Assembly: GCA_021779655.1 (NCBI GenBank) | Contig: JAJYAF010000115.1 | Coordinates: 1 to 6,874 of the forward strand | Reading direction: 5' to 3' | DNA: 6,874 nt | Origin: Pseudomonadota bacterium | GTDB taxonomy: Bacteria > Pseudomonadota > Alphaproteobacteria > Acetobacterales > Acetobacteraceae | Shown here: in pieces, positions 1 to 5,590 of the stretch | How the letters are laid out: each line of letters begins with the position of its first letter | Position numbering within the stretch: the first letter of the stretch is position 1 | Notes under the pieces: model-generated | Told to the model about the DNA's origin: nothing | The model's input: the letters and a program-made list of their open reading frames with translations, nothing else | Database searches by the model: none | Program-made: the position numbers and the translations under genes

Positions 1-262
1 CGATGGCTTGCCGGTGCTGCTCCGGCGTCAGCCGCAGCGCCGGATGCTTCTCAATTACATCGAGCCGCCCAACAACGGCGGCCAGCGCCTGCGCGACTTT
101 CCCGACATCGCTGCGGTAATCCGGCGGCGCCGCAGGCAGGCTTTCCTTCAGAGTGCCAGGCAGCGCCTCGACGGCCCGGCGCATGACGGACACCTCGGCC
201 CGTAAATCCTCAAACGCCCGCGCCGGATCGCCAACCTGGTCGTCGTCCAAATCACCGCCCAT
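1..262 (-). CDS. DUF6118-like protein, C-terminus beyond window edge
   Basis: An open frame on the minus strand starts at an ATG (260-262) and runs off the left edge, giving 87 visible residues. It begins MGGDLDDDQVGDPARAFEDL and continues with RAEVSVMRRAVEALP, a proline-rich stretch, then RLDVIEKHPALRLTPEQ. I recognise the AFEDLRAEV...RRAVEALP and IEKHPALR.TPEQ pattern as typical of DUF6118 proteins, which often sit next to traA on alphaproteobacterial plasmids; their function is unknown. The full family usually has a C-terminal membrane segment, which is not visible here. A purine-rich ribosome binding site (GAGGG, 268-272, read on minus) lies 5 bases before the ATG. The start is 26 bases after the traA stop, so the two genes are probably co-transcribed and this product may act with the relaxase. 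Family call from memory, no search run. Confidence 0.75.
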   Translation of the reverse strand, partial: MGGDLDDDQVGDPARAFEDLRAEVSVMRRAVEALPGTLKESLPAAPPDYRSDVGKVAQALAAVVGRLDVIEKHPALRLTPEQHRQAI

Positions 263-288
263 ATCTTCCCTCTCTTTGCTTTAGCGCT

Positions 289-3200
289 TCACAGCCCTAA
301 TTCTTGCCCGTATCCCCGCCCGATGCTCTGACCAATCGCCCGCTCCACGGTCGGCGCTTGCAACACTCGGCCCAGCCAGGAGCTTGGCGTAATCCCCAAC
401 GTCTTGGCCTGCACCCGCATCACCGACTCAAGCTGAGGATCGCGTTTCAGGGCACCGGCGATGCTTTTCAGCTCGGCTGCGACCTTGCCGCGGGCTTCGG
501 CCTGTTCCCAGCCGCTTAGCCGCTCATGCTGCGCCTCCAAGCGATGGCACATTTTCACCAGCCGCGCGGCATATAGCTCCGGCTCCCGGTTCACCCGCTC
601 TTCGTTCTTGATCCCGGCCACAAGCTGCGCGGCCCGCTCCCGCCCCTGCAATTCAGTCATCGCCCGCTGGGTAGCGGGCTCATAGGCCAAAGCCGCCCGC
701 AAATCGCGCAACGCACCAGGCCGGATTTCATCCAGCGCCGCCCCTGCCTCGCGCAATGCCAGCTTTTGCGAATCCAGCACCGGCAGGTTTTCAGCGCGCA
801 TCAGCCCGATATCGGACCAAGCCCGCGCATAGCGATCCACCGCCCGCTCCAGCCGCGCCGCCGGATCGGCCCGTACCTGTGCGGCCCCAACGCCCAGACC
901 TGCCTCGGCCGAGTGGCGGCCGGTGCTGAGCCTCAAGCCATCGAACATGCCGCGCTTCGGCGTTGGCCGTGCCGTTGCTTCCCGTTCGCGCATTGCCGCC
1001 GGCATCACGATCTCGCTCTCGATACCAAGCCCCCGGCGCTGGGCATAACCAGCCCGGTCGTAATCCAGCGTCGTCTCCTTGGCCTGGGACCGCGACAGCC
1101 GCGCCGTGAGCGCGCCCATGTCGCTGAATTCGGACCTATCGGCATATAGCGCCACCCCGTCGCGGTGCCGGGTCATCGCCACATAGGTCATGTGCCGGTC
1201 CATCGAACCCGAGGCCAGCACATAGGCCCGGTCCACGGTCGCCCCCTGGCTCTTATGGATGGTGGTGGCGTAGCCGTGGTCCACCGCCGCGTAATCCGCC
1301 ATCGAGACCGAGACCGCCCGCCCCTGGCCCGGACCCTGGGCGGAATCCAGCCGGATCGATAAATGCCCCTCGGTGGCTTGCGCTACCGTGCCCAGCATCC
1401 CGTTCTTCACGCCAAGCTCCCGATTGTTCTCCCGGAACAGCACCCGGTCGCCGGTAGCAAACGCCCGTGCCCCCTCGGTGGTCTGGTAGACCAGCTCGCC
1501 GGTCAGCTCGCCCCGCTCCTGCCGGGCATCGCGGATGGCGTCATTCAGCGCCGCGACATCGGCGCGCCGGTGCGCCAGTACCAGCCGCGAGCCCTCCGGC
1601 CGCGAATCCACGTCCGCCATCACGTCGCGCACGATGGCACTACGTGCAGCCTCGCTTGTCTCCTCAAACCTAACTGCACCGCGCTCCGCATAGACGGCCA
1701 GCCCCGCTTCGGTGCGGTGCCGGCCAAAATCCACCGATGCCGCCCGCTGCCACTCCTCGCGCTGCCGCCGAATCCCCTCCAGCTCTACTATGCCAACCCG
1801 CTCGGCCACGGCGCGGAACGCCGCCCCCGCCCCGATGGGCTGCAACTGCTCAGGGTCGCCCACCAGCACAATTTTGGCCCCGGCCAGGTCCGCCTCGGTA
1901 ATGAACCGGGAAAGCTGCTTCGAGCCCACCATTCCAGCCTCATCGATCACGAACACGTCCTTGGGACCGAGTTTATCGAAGCCGCGCTCCCAACCCCGTT
2001 CCCATGACGCCAGGGTACGCGACGCAATGCCGGAAGACTCCTCCAGCCCCTCGGCCGCCTTCCCCGCCAGCGCCGCACCATGCACCCGATAACCCTGCGC
2101 CTCCCACGCCTCCCGCGCCGCCGCCAGCATCGTGCTCTTGCCCGCACCGGCGAGACCGACAACTGCCGCGATGCGCGCCGCGCCGGTCACCGCCTCGATC
2201 GCCGCCACCTGCTCCGCCGCCAGCCCCGCACCGCCGGCCAGGCGGATCGCCCCATCTTGCCGCGCCACTGCCGCCGCAACATGCCGCCCCGCCACGACAT
2301 GGTCCCGCCGTCCGGCCATGCGGTCGGCACTCACCGCCATGTCACGCTCAATCGCCACCATTTCGCGTGTCGAGTAGCGCGCGGGAGCGGTGACGCGGAC
2401 AGCCTGGTCCCGTTGCTCCGATTGCAATTCCACCAGCGCTGGCGACGCCATGACTTTCGCCAACGCGTTCTGGAATTCCTCTGCCTCCCCGATATACCGG
2501 TGTAGCGCCCGCGCCACGTCCTGGCGGTCGAACACGCTCTTCTCACCCGTGAGGATCGTCAGCACCTGCTCCGGCTGCTCGCGGATCAGCGCGGCATTGC
2601 GCCGCGCCGCCTCCTCATCGATCCGCACCCGCGACACCAGCTTGCCGCGCCGCTCCATCTGCGTCGCATGCACGCCCATGTGCTGCGTCGGCTCGATCTC
2701 CAGCCCGCGCTCCTGATGCGAGCGATGATCGATCCGAACATCCAGCCCGGCCCGCGCCAGATGCACGTTTGCCCGTTGCTCCCAGACAATCCGCATGTCC
2801 CGCACTTGCTGATGCGTGTTCGGCAGCCCAAGTGCCTCTAGCTTCTTGTTCTCAAGCTCAAGCTCGGATTTCTCGCCCAGCCCGTCCCGCTCGACCTTCC
2901 GCGTCGTCATCATGATATGCGCGTGATGGTTCAACACGCTGCTGTCCCGATGCGGGCTATGGATCGCAAAATCTACCCCCACCCCGTACCGGTCAGCCAG
3001 GCCCTGGGCAAAATCCCGCGTCAATTCGAGCCGCTGCTCCGCCATTAGCTCGTGCGGTAGCGCGACTTCGATTTCGCGGGCGACGCGGGCGTCCTTGCGT
3101 TTCTCGGTGGCCTCTGCCGCGTTCCACAATGTCGAACGGTCCTTGGCCCATTCGGCATTCGCCCCTTCCGGAAGCACGATTTCGGAACGCTCAACGCCGG

Positions 3201-3336
3201 AGCGCCGGGCAAAATCATGGGTGAGGCCGTCGCGTTCATTGGTCAGCTTTTCGGCTGCACGATAGGCGATGGCGGCCACGGCACTCCGGCCAGATGCCCG
3301 CGAGATCGGCTTCACGCTCAAATGATAGATTGCCAT
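289..3336 (-). CDS. traA: Ti-type conjugative relaxase-helicase TraA (MobA/MobL, MOBQ)
   Basis: This 1015-residue protein would nick oriT, stay bound to the 5' end and unwind the transferred strand. Residues 1-230 form a MobA/MobL relaxase domain. It opens MAIYHLSVKPISRASGRSAV and has a tyrosine at position 25, the same position as the catalytic tyrosine I recall for RSF1010 MobA. The metal-binding motif is NHHAHIMMTTR (136-146, HxH at 138/140), with H129 as a likely third ligand. The second half is a superfamily 1 helicase: Walker A GLAGAGKST (394-402), Walker B VFVIDEAG (461-468), GDPEQLQP (493-500), TIHKSQGATVD (692-702) and YVAMTR (718-723). The tail of about 270 residues has no motif I can name. 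Length is close to Ti TraA (about 1100). All key residues are present and no frameshift is seen, so it looks functional. It diverges from the TraD-like gene across the oriT and is followed by the DUF6118-like gene. Confidence 0.95.
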   Translation of the reverse strand: MAIYHLSVKPISRASGRSAVAAIAYRAAEKLTNERDGLTHDFARRSGVERSEIVLPEGANAEWAKDRSTLWNAAEATEKRKDARVAREIEVALPHELMAEQRLELTRDFAQGLADRYGVGVDFAIHSPHRDSSVLNHHAHIMMTTRKVERDGLGEKSELELENKKLEALGLPNTHQQVRDMRIVWEQRANVHLARAGLDVRIDHRSHQERGLEIEPTQHMGVHATQMERRGKLVSRVRIDEEAARRNAALIREQPEQVLTILTGEKSVFDRQDVARALHRYIGEAEEFQNALAKVMASPALVELQSEQRDQAVRVTAPARYSTREMVAIERDMAVSADRMAGRRDHVVAGRHVAAAVARQDGAIRLAGGAGLAAEQVAAIEAVTGAARIAAVVGLAGAGKSTMLAAAREAWEAQGYRVHGAALAGKAAEGLEESSGIASRTLASWERGWERGFDKLGPKDVFVIDEAGMVGSKQLSRFITEADLAGAKIVLVGDPEQLQPIGAGAAFRAVAERVGIVELEGIRRQREEWQRAASVDFGRHRTEAGLAVYAERGAVRFEETSEAARSAIVRDVMADVDSRPEGSRLVLAHRRADVAALNDAIRDARQERGELTGELVYQTTEGARAFATGDRVLFRENNRELGVKNGMLGTVAQATEGHLSIRLDSAQGPGQGRAVSVSMADYAAVDHGYATTIHKSQGATVDRAYVLASGSMDRHMTYVAMTRHRDGVALYADRSEFSDMGALTARLSRSQAKETTLDYDRAGYAQRRGLGIESEIVMPAAMREREATARPTPKRGMFDGLRLSTGRHSAEAGLGVGAAQVRADPAARLERAVDRYARAWSDIGLMRAENLPVLDSQKLALREAGAALDEIRPGALRDLRAALAYEPATQRAMTELQGRERAAQLVAGIKNEERVNREPELYAARLVKMCHRLEAQHERLSGWEQAEARGKVAAELKSIAGALKRDPQLESVMRVQAKTLGITPSSWLGRVLQAPTVERAIGQSIGRGYGQELGL

Positions 3337-3354
3337 CTCACTTTACCCTATCAA

Positions 3355-3392
3355 GCACTGAGTTGCGTAGCAACTCGTAAGTGCGCCCTTTA
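3355..3392 (+). other. oriT: Origin of transfer (oriT), RSF1010/MOBQ type
   Basis: A perfect inverted repeat, GAGTTGC (3360-3366), loop GTA, GCAACTC (3370-3376), is followed after one base by TAAGTGCGCCCT (3378-3389). This core matches the nic region of RSF1010/R1162-type origins (TAARTGCG/CCCT). By analogy the plus strand is cut between 3385 and 3386. The stem extends further if GCACT (3355-3359) pairs with AGTGC (3380-3384) around a GTA bulge. The order, repeat then nic core on its 3' side, matches R1162, and Ti-plasmid oriT is known to resemble RSF1010, consistent with the adjacent Ti-type TraA. With plus-strand nicking, transfer would proceed through the TraD-like, rep and par regions first and enter traA last. 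Confidence 0.88.
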
Positions 3393-3477
3393 GTATCTTT
3401 CGCTTTGCTCAAGATAACTGCGGGAGGTCTGTCGCCCAGAACCGATGTTCTGCACTGATACGGCCAAAATAGGGCGC

Positions 3478-3511
3478 TGTCGGAGAGTCCGAACATAAGG
3501 AGTTTGCAAAC
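3478..3511. promoter_or_regulatory. Paired palindromes upstream of the TraD-like gene
   Basis: TCGGA (3480-3484), loop GAG, TCCGA (3488-3492) is an inverted repeat, and it extends to TGT/ACA on the outside with one bulged A. Ten bases downstream lies the palindrome GTTTGCAAAC (3502-3511). Both lie between the nic site and the TraD-like gene, where mobilization plasmids commonly bind accessory proteins or repressors. A weak promoter could overlap (TTGCAA 3504-3509, AAGAAT 3528-3533, 18-base spacing). Function is inferred from position only. Confidence 0.35.
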
Positions 3512-3565
3512 GATGCGCGCTATGTGCAAGAATTTTTTAGCCTACGCGGCGGCAGGTGGCTTTAG

Positions 3566-3573
3566 AGGAGAGG
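3566..3573 (+). promoter_or_regulatory. Ribosome binding site of the TraD-like gene
   Basis: AGGAGAGG lies 7 bases before the ATG at 3581, a strong Shine-Dalgarno match. It fixes the start of the TraD-like protein. Confidence 0.8.
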
Positions 3574-3580
3574 TATCGAT

Positions 3581-3916
3581 ATGGCGAAAAAGACAATTGC
3601 TGAACGGCTGGCCCAGCTTGATGCCCAGCGTGAGGCGTTGCGGGCACGCCTCGGCAAAGAGGAACGCGCCAAAGATACACGCCGCAAAATCTTGCTTGGC
3701 GCGCTGGTGCTTCACCGGCTCGGCGAGGATAAGCGCGAGTTCGACAAAGCCCTGAAAGAATGGCTGCAACGTGAGCTGCCGGGATTTCTCACACGGGATG
3801 ACGATAAAGTCCTGTTCGCCGATCTGCTGGCCGCACCGGTCCCAACATCAGTACAAGCCGTTCCCAGCTCCAGCCAGGCTGCTCCAACGGCAACGGACGG
3901 AACAGCAGAAACGTGA
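3581..3916 (+). CDS. Small conjugal transfer accessory protein, TraD/MobC-like
   Basis: A 111-residue, highly charged protein. Residues 4-35 are rich in Lys, Arg, Glu and Leu and predicted helical or coiled coil (TIAERLAQLDAQREALRARL). They are followed by RRKILLGALVLHRL (about 34-47), then WLQRELPGFLTRDDDKVLF and a low-complexity Ala/Pro/Ser/Thr tail from about residue 89. The basic helix followed by RRK-hydrophobic-GAL is what I associate with the short TraD/MobC-type mobilization proteins encoded divergently from traA on alphaproteobacterial plasmids. Such proteins are thought to assist the relaxosome at oriT. This is not the large TraD/VirD4 coupling ATPase, since there is no Walker motif or membrane segment. 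The strong ribosome binding site supports the start. The gene is transcribed away from oriT and converges on rep, with a terminator candidate at 4155-4179. Confidence 0.72.
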   Translation: MAKKTIAERLAQLDAQREALRARLGKEERAKDTRRKILLGALVLHRLGEDKREFDKALKEWLQRELPGFLTRDDDKVLFADLLAAPVPTSVQAVPSSSQAAPTATDGTAET

Positions 3917-4021
3917 TGCCGTTGAAACGCAATCCAGTTTGCCGATAGCCCGAAAAGGCACAAAGAACTTCTTCCCTCTAGGCGGTCTTTTTGCGGTGTT
4001 GCCACCACCCATGCCGGTTGT

Positions 4022-4080
4022 GCGCCAGAGCGAGCGCAGAGTGGGAGCCGCGTAGCGCGGCCCGAAGGGCCGTCTGGCGC
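4022..4080. repeat. Nested inverted repeat, potential structured RNA or ssDNA fold
   Basis: Perfect 8-base outer arms GCGCCAGA (4022-4029) and TCTGGCGC (4073-4080) enclose a GC-rich hairpin CGGCCC (4058-4063), loop GAA, GGGCCG (4067-4072) directly against the outer arm. An alternative inner hairpin CCGCG (4048-4052), TAG, CGCGG (4056-4060) overlaps the first, so the two cannot form together. The GGCCCGAA(A)GGGCC hairpin recurs in the terminator at 4155-4172. The fold could be RNA, or single-stranded DNA during transfer; the sequence does not say which. Confidence 0.5.
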
Positions 4081-4154
4081 TGCCCTTGGCCGTGACAGGG
4101 AAAAGCTGGACACACGTTTCCCAGGACCTGCTTGGCACTAGCCTGGTCACATCT

Positions 4155-4179
4155 GCGGCCCGAAAGGGCCGCCGCTTTT
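4155..4179 (+). terminator. Rho-independent terminator after the TraD-like gene
   Basis: GCGGCCC (4155-4161), tetraloop GAAA, GGGCCGC (4166-4172) forms a perfect 7-base stem, followed by CGC and TTTT (4176-4179). It lies 239 bases past the TraD-like stop in a convergent junction, so it probably ends plus-strand transcripts before they run antisense into rep. Confidence 0.6.
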
Positions 4180-4203
4180 AAAACTGAAATCGTGTAGCGA
4201 TTT
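4180..4203 (-). terminator. Weak terminator-like hairpin at the 3' end of rep
   Basis: Read on the minus strand, AAATCG and CGATTT (4198-4203 and 4187-4192) form a 6-base AT-rich stem overlapping the rep stop codon. It is followed by CAG and TTTT (4180-4183). The stem is weak, so it may work only together with the neighbouring GC-rich hairpin. Confidence 0.35.
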
Positions 4204-4864
4204 ACCGCATTATGCTGCCTTCTTTGGTCTCCATGGCGGTTTTTAGCTTTGAAAGAGCGGCCGCCAGCCCGTCTTTGGGGTGAGGCGCGTCTGTAGAAAG
4301 ATATGAAAAATCTTGAGTCTGGGTTCTAGGGGGATTTTCCGACTTAGATGATGAACCAAAGGAAGATACTGCGGACGTGTCCCCTCCCCGGCTTTCACCC
4401 CGGCCGTGGGCGCACGGCAATGGGTCCCGGAACGTGTAAGCGTTGCTGGTGCGGATCAGCCGCGAGCGCAGCGCCAGCTTGCCGAATAGATCCAGCTCGC
4501 GGAACTGCACACGGATCAGCCGGTTCACCCAGGTGAGGATCTCCGCCGCCTCAAGCGCCCGGATCGCCTCGTAAACCGTGTCACGGCAGCACTGCGCGCG
4601 CTTGGCGATGGTCTCGTAGCTCGGGAAGCATCGACCATCCCGGCTATTGTGGAAGCCCCACAGCAGCGCCTCCAGCACCTCCAGCGTGGCCCGCGTCAGC
4701 GGTCCCCGGTGTTGGCCCGGCCGCTTGTGCCGCGCCGACCAGGCGCGCGCGTAAACCATGATCCGCGCCTTGGCGTTCCGGTCGAGGGGCTGCCCCCCGC
4801 CATGCCCGAAAACCTTCTCGCGCCGCCGGCGGAAACCCGCCGGCATTGCCGCTATCCCATCCAT
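4202..4864 (-). CDS. Winged-helix (HTH_36-like) protein, probable plasmid replication initiator
   Basis: A 220-residue basic protein. Residues 11-48 are rich in Arg and Lys. LTRATLEVLEALLWGF (56-71), FPSYETIAKRA (80-90) and CRDTVYEAIRALEAAEIL (93-110), then a basic wing (WVNRLIRV), match the winged helix-turn-helix pattern of the HTH_36 family (compare CWPSQETLA..., RTVRRALKELE). The tail from about 150 is Ser/Pro-rich and probably disordered. Proteins of this kind are often annotated as replication protein A or HTH protein on alphaproteobacterial plasmids. With no other Rep candidate here and par and oriT genes alongside, initiator is the best guess; a transcriptional regulator is the alternative. 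I chose the ATG at 4862-4864 because GGAG (4871-4874) sits 6 bases upstream; an in-frame GTG at 4916-4918 would add 18 residues but lacks a comparable site. Confidence 0.68.
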   Translation of the reverse strand: MDGIAAMPAGFRRRREKVFGHGGGQPLDRNAKARIMVYARAWSARHKRPGQHRGPLTRATLEVLEALLWGFHNSRDGRCFPSYETIAKRAQCCRDTVYEAIRALEAAEILTWVNRLIRVQFRELDLFGKLALRSRLIRTSNAYTFRDPLPCAHGRGESRGGDTSAVSSFGSSSKSENPPRTQTQDFSYLSTDAPHPKDGLAAALSKLKTAMETKEGSIMR

Positions 4865-4870
4865 AAAAAT

Positions 4871-4874
4871 CTCC
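4871..4874 (-). promoter_or_regulatory. Ribosome binding site that decides the rep start
   Basis: On the minus strand GGAG is followed by ATTTTT and then the ATG at 4864, a spacing of 6 bases. This favours the 220-residue form of the protein over the GTG-started 238-residue form. Confidence 0.7.
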
Positions 4875-4876
4875 GT

Positions 4877-4895
4877 CGGGTTGCGCTGCAACCCG
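4877..4895 (-). promoter_or_regulatory. Hairpin immediately upstream of the rep ribosome binding site
   Basis: CGGGTTGC (4877-4884), loop GCT, GCAACCCG (4888-4895) is a perfect 8-base stem ending 2 bases before the GGAG of rep. In the rep transcript it could limit ribosome access. It is also followed, 7 bases on, by five T residues, so it could act as a leaky terminator or attenuator. The arms share G-x-GTTGC/GCAAC-x-C with the oriT hairpin and have the same 3-base loop length. Confidence 0.5.
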
Positions 4896-5018
4896 CCGAG
4901 CTGGCCGGAAATCGGCACAAGTCCGCCCGTGGCAAGAATTCACTTGCAAAAAGCGGAAAGGTGAGGGAAAACCCGTTTACCAGACGAGAGTTCTCCCGGC
5001 CTTTGCCGGTATGCACGG

Positions 5019-5039
5019 CCCGCCCCCTCGGCGGGTTTT
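5019..5039 (+). terminator. Plus-strand terminator-like hairpin in the rep leader
   Basis: CCCGCC (5019-5024), loop CCCTC, GGCGGG (5030-5035) and TTTT (5036-5039) form a typical intrinsic terminator on the plus strand. No plus-strand gene lies upstream; rep is on the other strand. It could end a short RNA antisense to the rep leader, or block readthrough from the TraD-like side. Confidence 0.45.
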
Positions 5040-5259
5040 GCTATTTCTGGGCTATGATCTCCAGGCCAGAAGGTTGATCCACACGGCAGCGACCATCACC
5101 GCCATGCCCCAAAGACGGCAGCGCGAATCGCGCGCCGCCCCAGGTAAGGCGCATTCCGTAGCAGCTAAACCAGAATGTCCAGAAATTTCAACTTTGTGGC
5201 GCACCTGGGCTTAGCGCTTCATCACCAAGGACCAAAGCCAAGGTGGCAGAATATCTCTT

Positions 5260-5275
5260 TGTTCACATGTTCATA
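5260..5275. repeat. Two tandem 8-base repeats (cluster 2)
   Basis: TGTTCACA (5260-5267) is followed directly by TGTTCATA (5268-5275). On the minus strand these read TATGAACA and TGTGAACA. TGTGAACA also occurs in the larger cluster at 6251-6298, with the same 8-base spacing, so both may be read by the same protein. Confidence 0.55.
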
Positions 5276-5277
5276 AT

Positions 5278-5297
5278 ATCAATAATTCACTATTGAT
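5278..5297. repeat. AT-rich inverted repeat
   Basis: ATCAATA (5278-5284), spacer ATTCAC, TATTGAT (5291-5297) is a perfect 7-base inverted repeat in the most AT-rich patch of an otherwise GC-rich window, next to the tandem 8-base repeats. It could be an operator, part of an origin unwinding region, or a mark of an insertion boundary. Confidence 0.45.
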
Positions 5298-5316
5298 CTA
5301 AGGACCTATCGGCGCT

Positions 5317-5589
5317 TCATTCATCAAACAAGTCTGAATGGGTGCCGGTGCGGGCAAGCTCCAGATCGGAGCCCTCTACGCGATAGAGCAATAGCCAGTC
5401 CGGCTCTATGTGTAGATCGCGCCAGCCCTTCCAATCGCCCCTCAGGGGATGGTCGTTATAGCTGGTCGGGAGAGGTTTTTGCTCGATCAACAGGGATAAG
5501 GCAGTCTTGAGTTTGGCCATGTCCTTGCCGCGCTTCTCAGCCCGTTTCACGTCACGTTTAAACCGCCCAGACCATACAGGTGTTAGCAC
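5317..5589 (-). CDS. yafQ: Type II toxin YafQ, mRNA interferase (RelE/ParE superfamily)
   Basis: A 90-residue protein that matches YafQ throughout. The residues known to matter in E. coli YafQ all have counterparts: H47 in NDHPL, H60, D64 and W65 in RDLHIEPDW, H84 in TGTH, and F88 near the C-terminus. YafQ cleaves mRNA on the ribosome in the A site and is held inactive by DinJ. The start is a GTG (5587-5589), one base after the antitoxin stop, so translation is probably coupled; no better in-frame start gives the conserved N-terminal strand. It is the second gene of a two-gene operon, the usual order. No active-site loss is seen, so the toxin should be active when free. On a plasmid the pair would act as an addiction and stability module. 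Confidence 0.93.
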   Translation of the reverse strand: MLTPVWSGRFKRDVKRAEKRGKDMAKLKTALSLLIEQKPLPTSYNDHPLRGDWKGWRDLHIEPDWLLLYRVEGSDLELARTGTHSDLFDE

Positions 5590-5590
5590 G

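Larger units (their letters stand above)
3917..4201. other. Non-coding region between convergent TraD-like and rep genes
   Basis: No credible gene is visible in this stretch of 285 bases. It contains a nested inverted-repeat structure (4022-4080), a GGGAAA/TTTCCC repeat (4098-4103 with 4117-4122), and terminator-like hairpins at 4155-4179 (plus) and 4180-4203 (minus). The density of potential secondary structure is well above that of a simple gene junction. Confidence 0.6.
4865..5316. other. Rep leader and candidate replication origin region
   Basis: No convincing gene is visible in these 452 bases. From rep outward it holds the leader hairpin (4877-4895), a CCGGC/GCCGG hairpin (4996-5009), a plus-strand terminator candidate (5019-5039), TGATCCACA (5075-5083; one mismatch from the DnaA box TTATCCACA), the palindrome GCGCGAATCGCGC (5121-5133), and an AT-rich island (about 5250-5300) with 8-base direct repeats and an inverted repeat. 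Position next to rep, the DnaA-like box and the AT-rich patch make it the best oriV candidate in the window, but no long iteron array is seen. Confidence 0.4.

Noticed and set aside
281..291. TTAGCGCTTCA shared with 5211-5221
   Set aside because: Several 11-base matches are expected by chance in a window of this size, and the contexts are unrelated.
1363..2505. Long plus-strand open frames opposite traA
   Set aside because: They are Pro/Arg/Ala-rich, lie antisense to intact helicase motifs and lack ribosome binding sites; they reflect high GC content.
3338..3529. Minus-strand 63-residue frame across the oriT
   Set aside because: It runs through the hairpin and nic core, has no recognisable motif and no clear ribosome binding site. 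The oriT explains this sequence better.
3504..3533. Promoter TTGCAA/AAGAAT for the TraD-like gene
   Set aside because: Each hexamer matches only four of six consensus bases, at 18-base spacing. It is too weak to list as a separate feature.
4916..4918. GTG as the rep start
   Set aside because: It lacks a good ribosome binding site and would place the leader hairpin inside the coding region, whereas the ATG at 4864 has GGAG at ideal spacing.
5223..5245. CCAAGG direct repeats as iterons
   Set aside because: Only two short copies are present, without regular spacing or further members.
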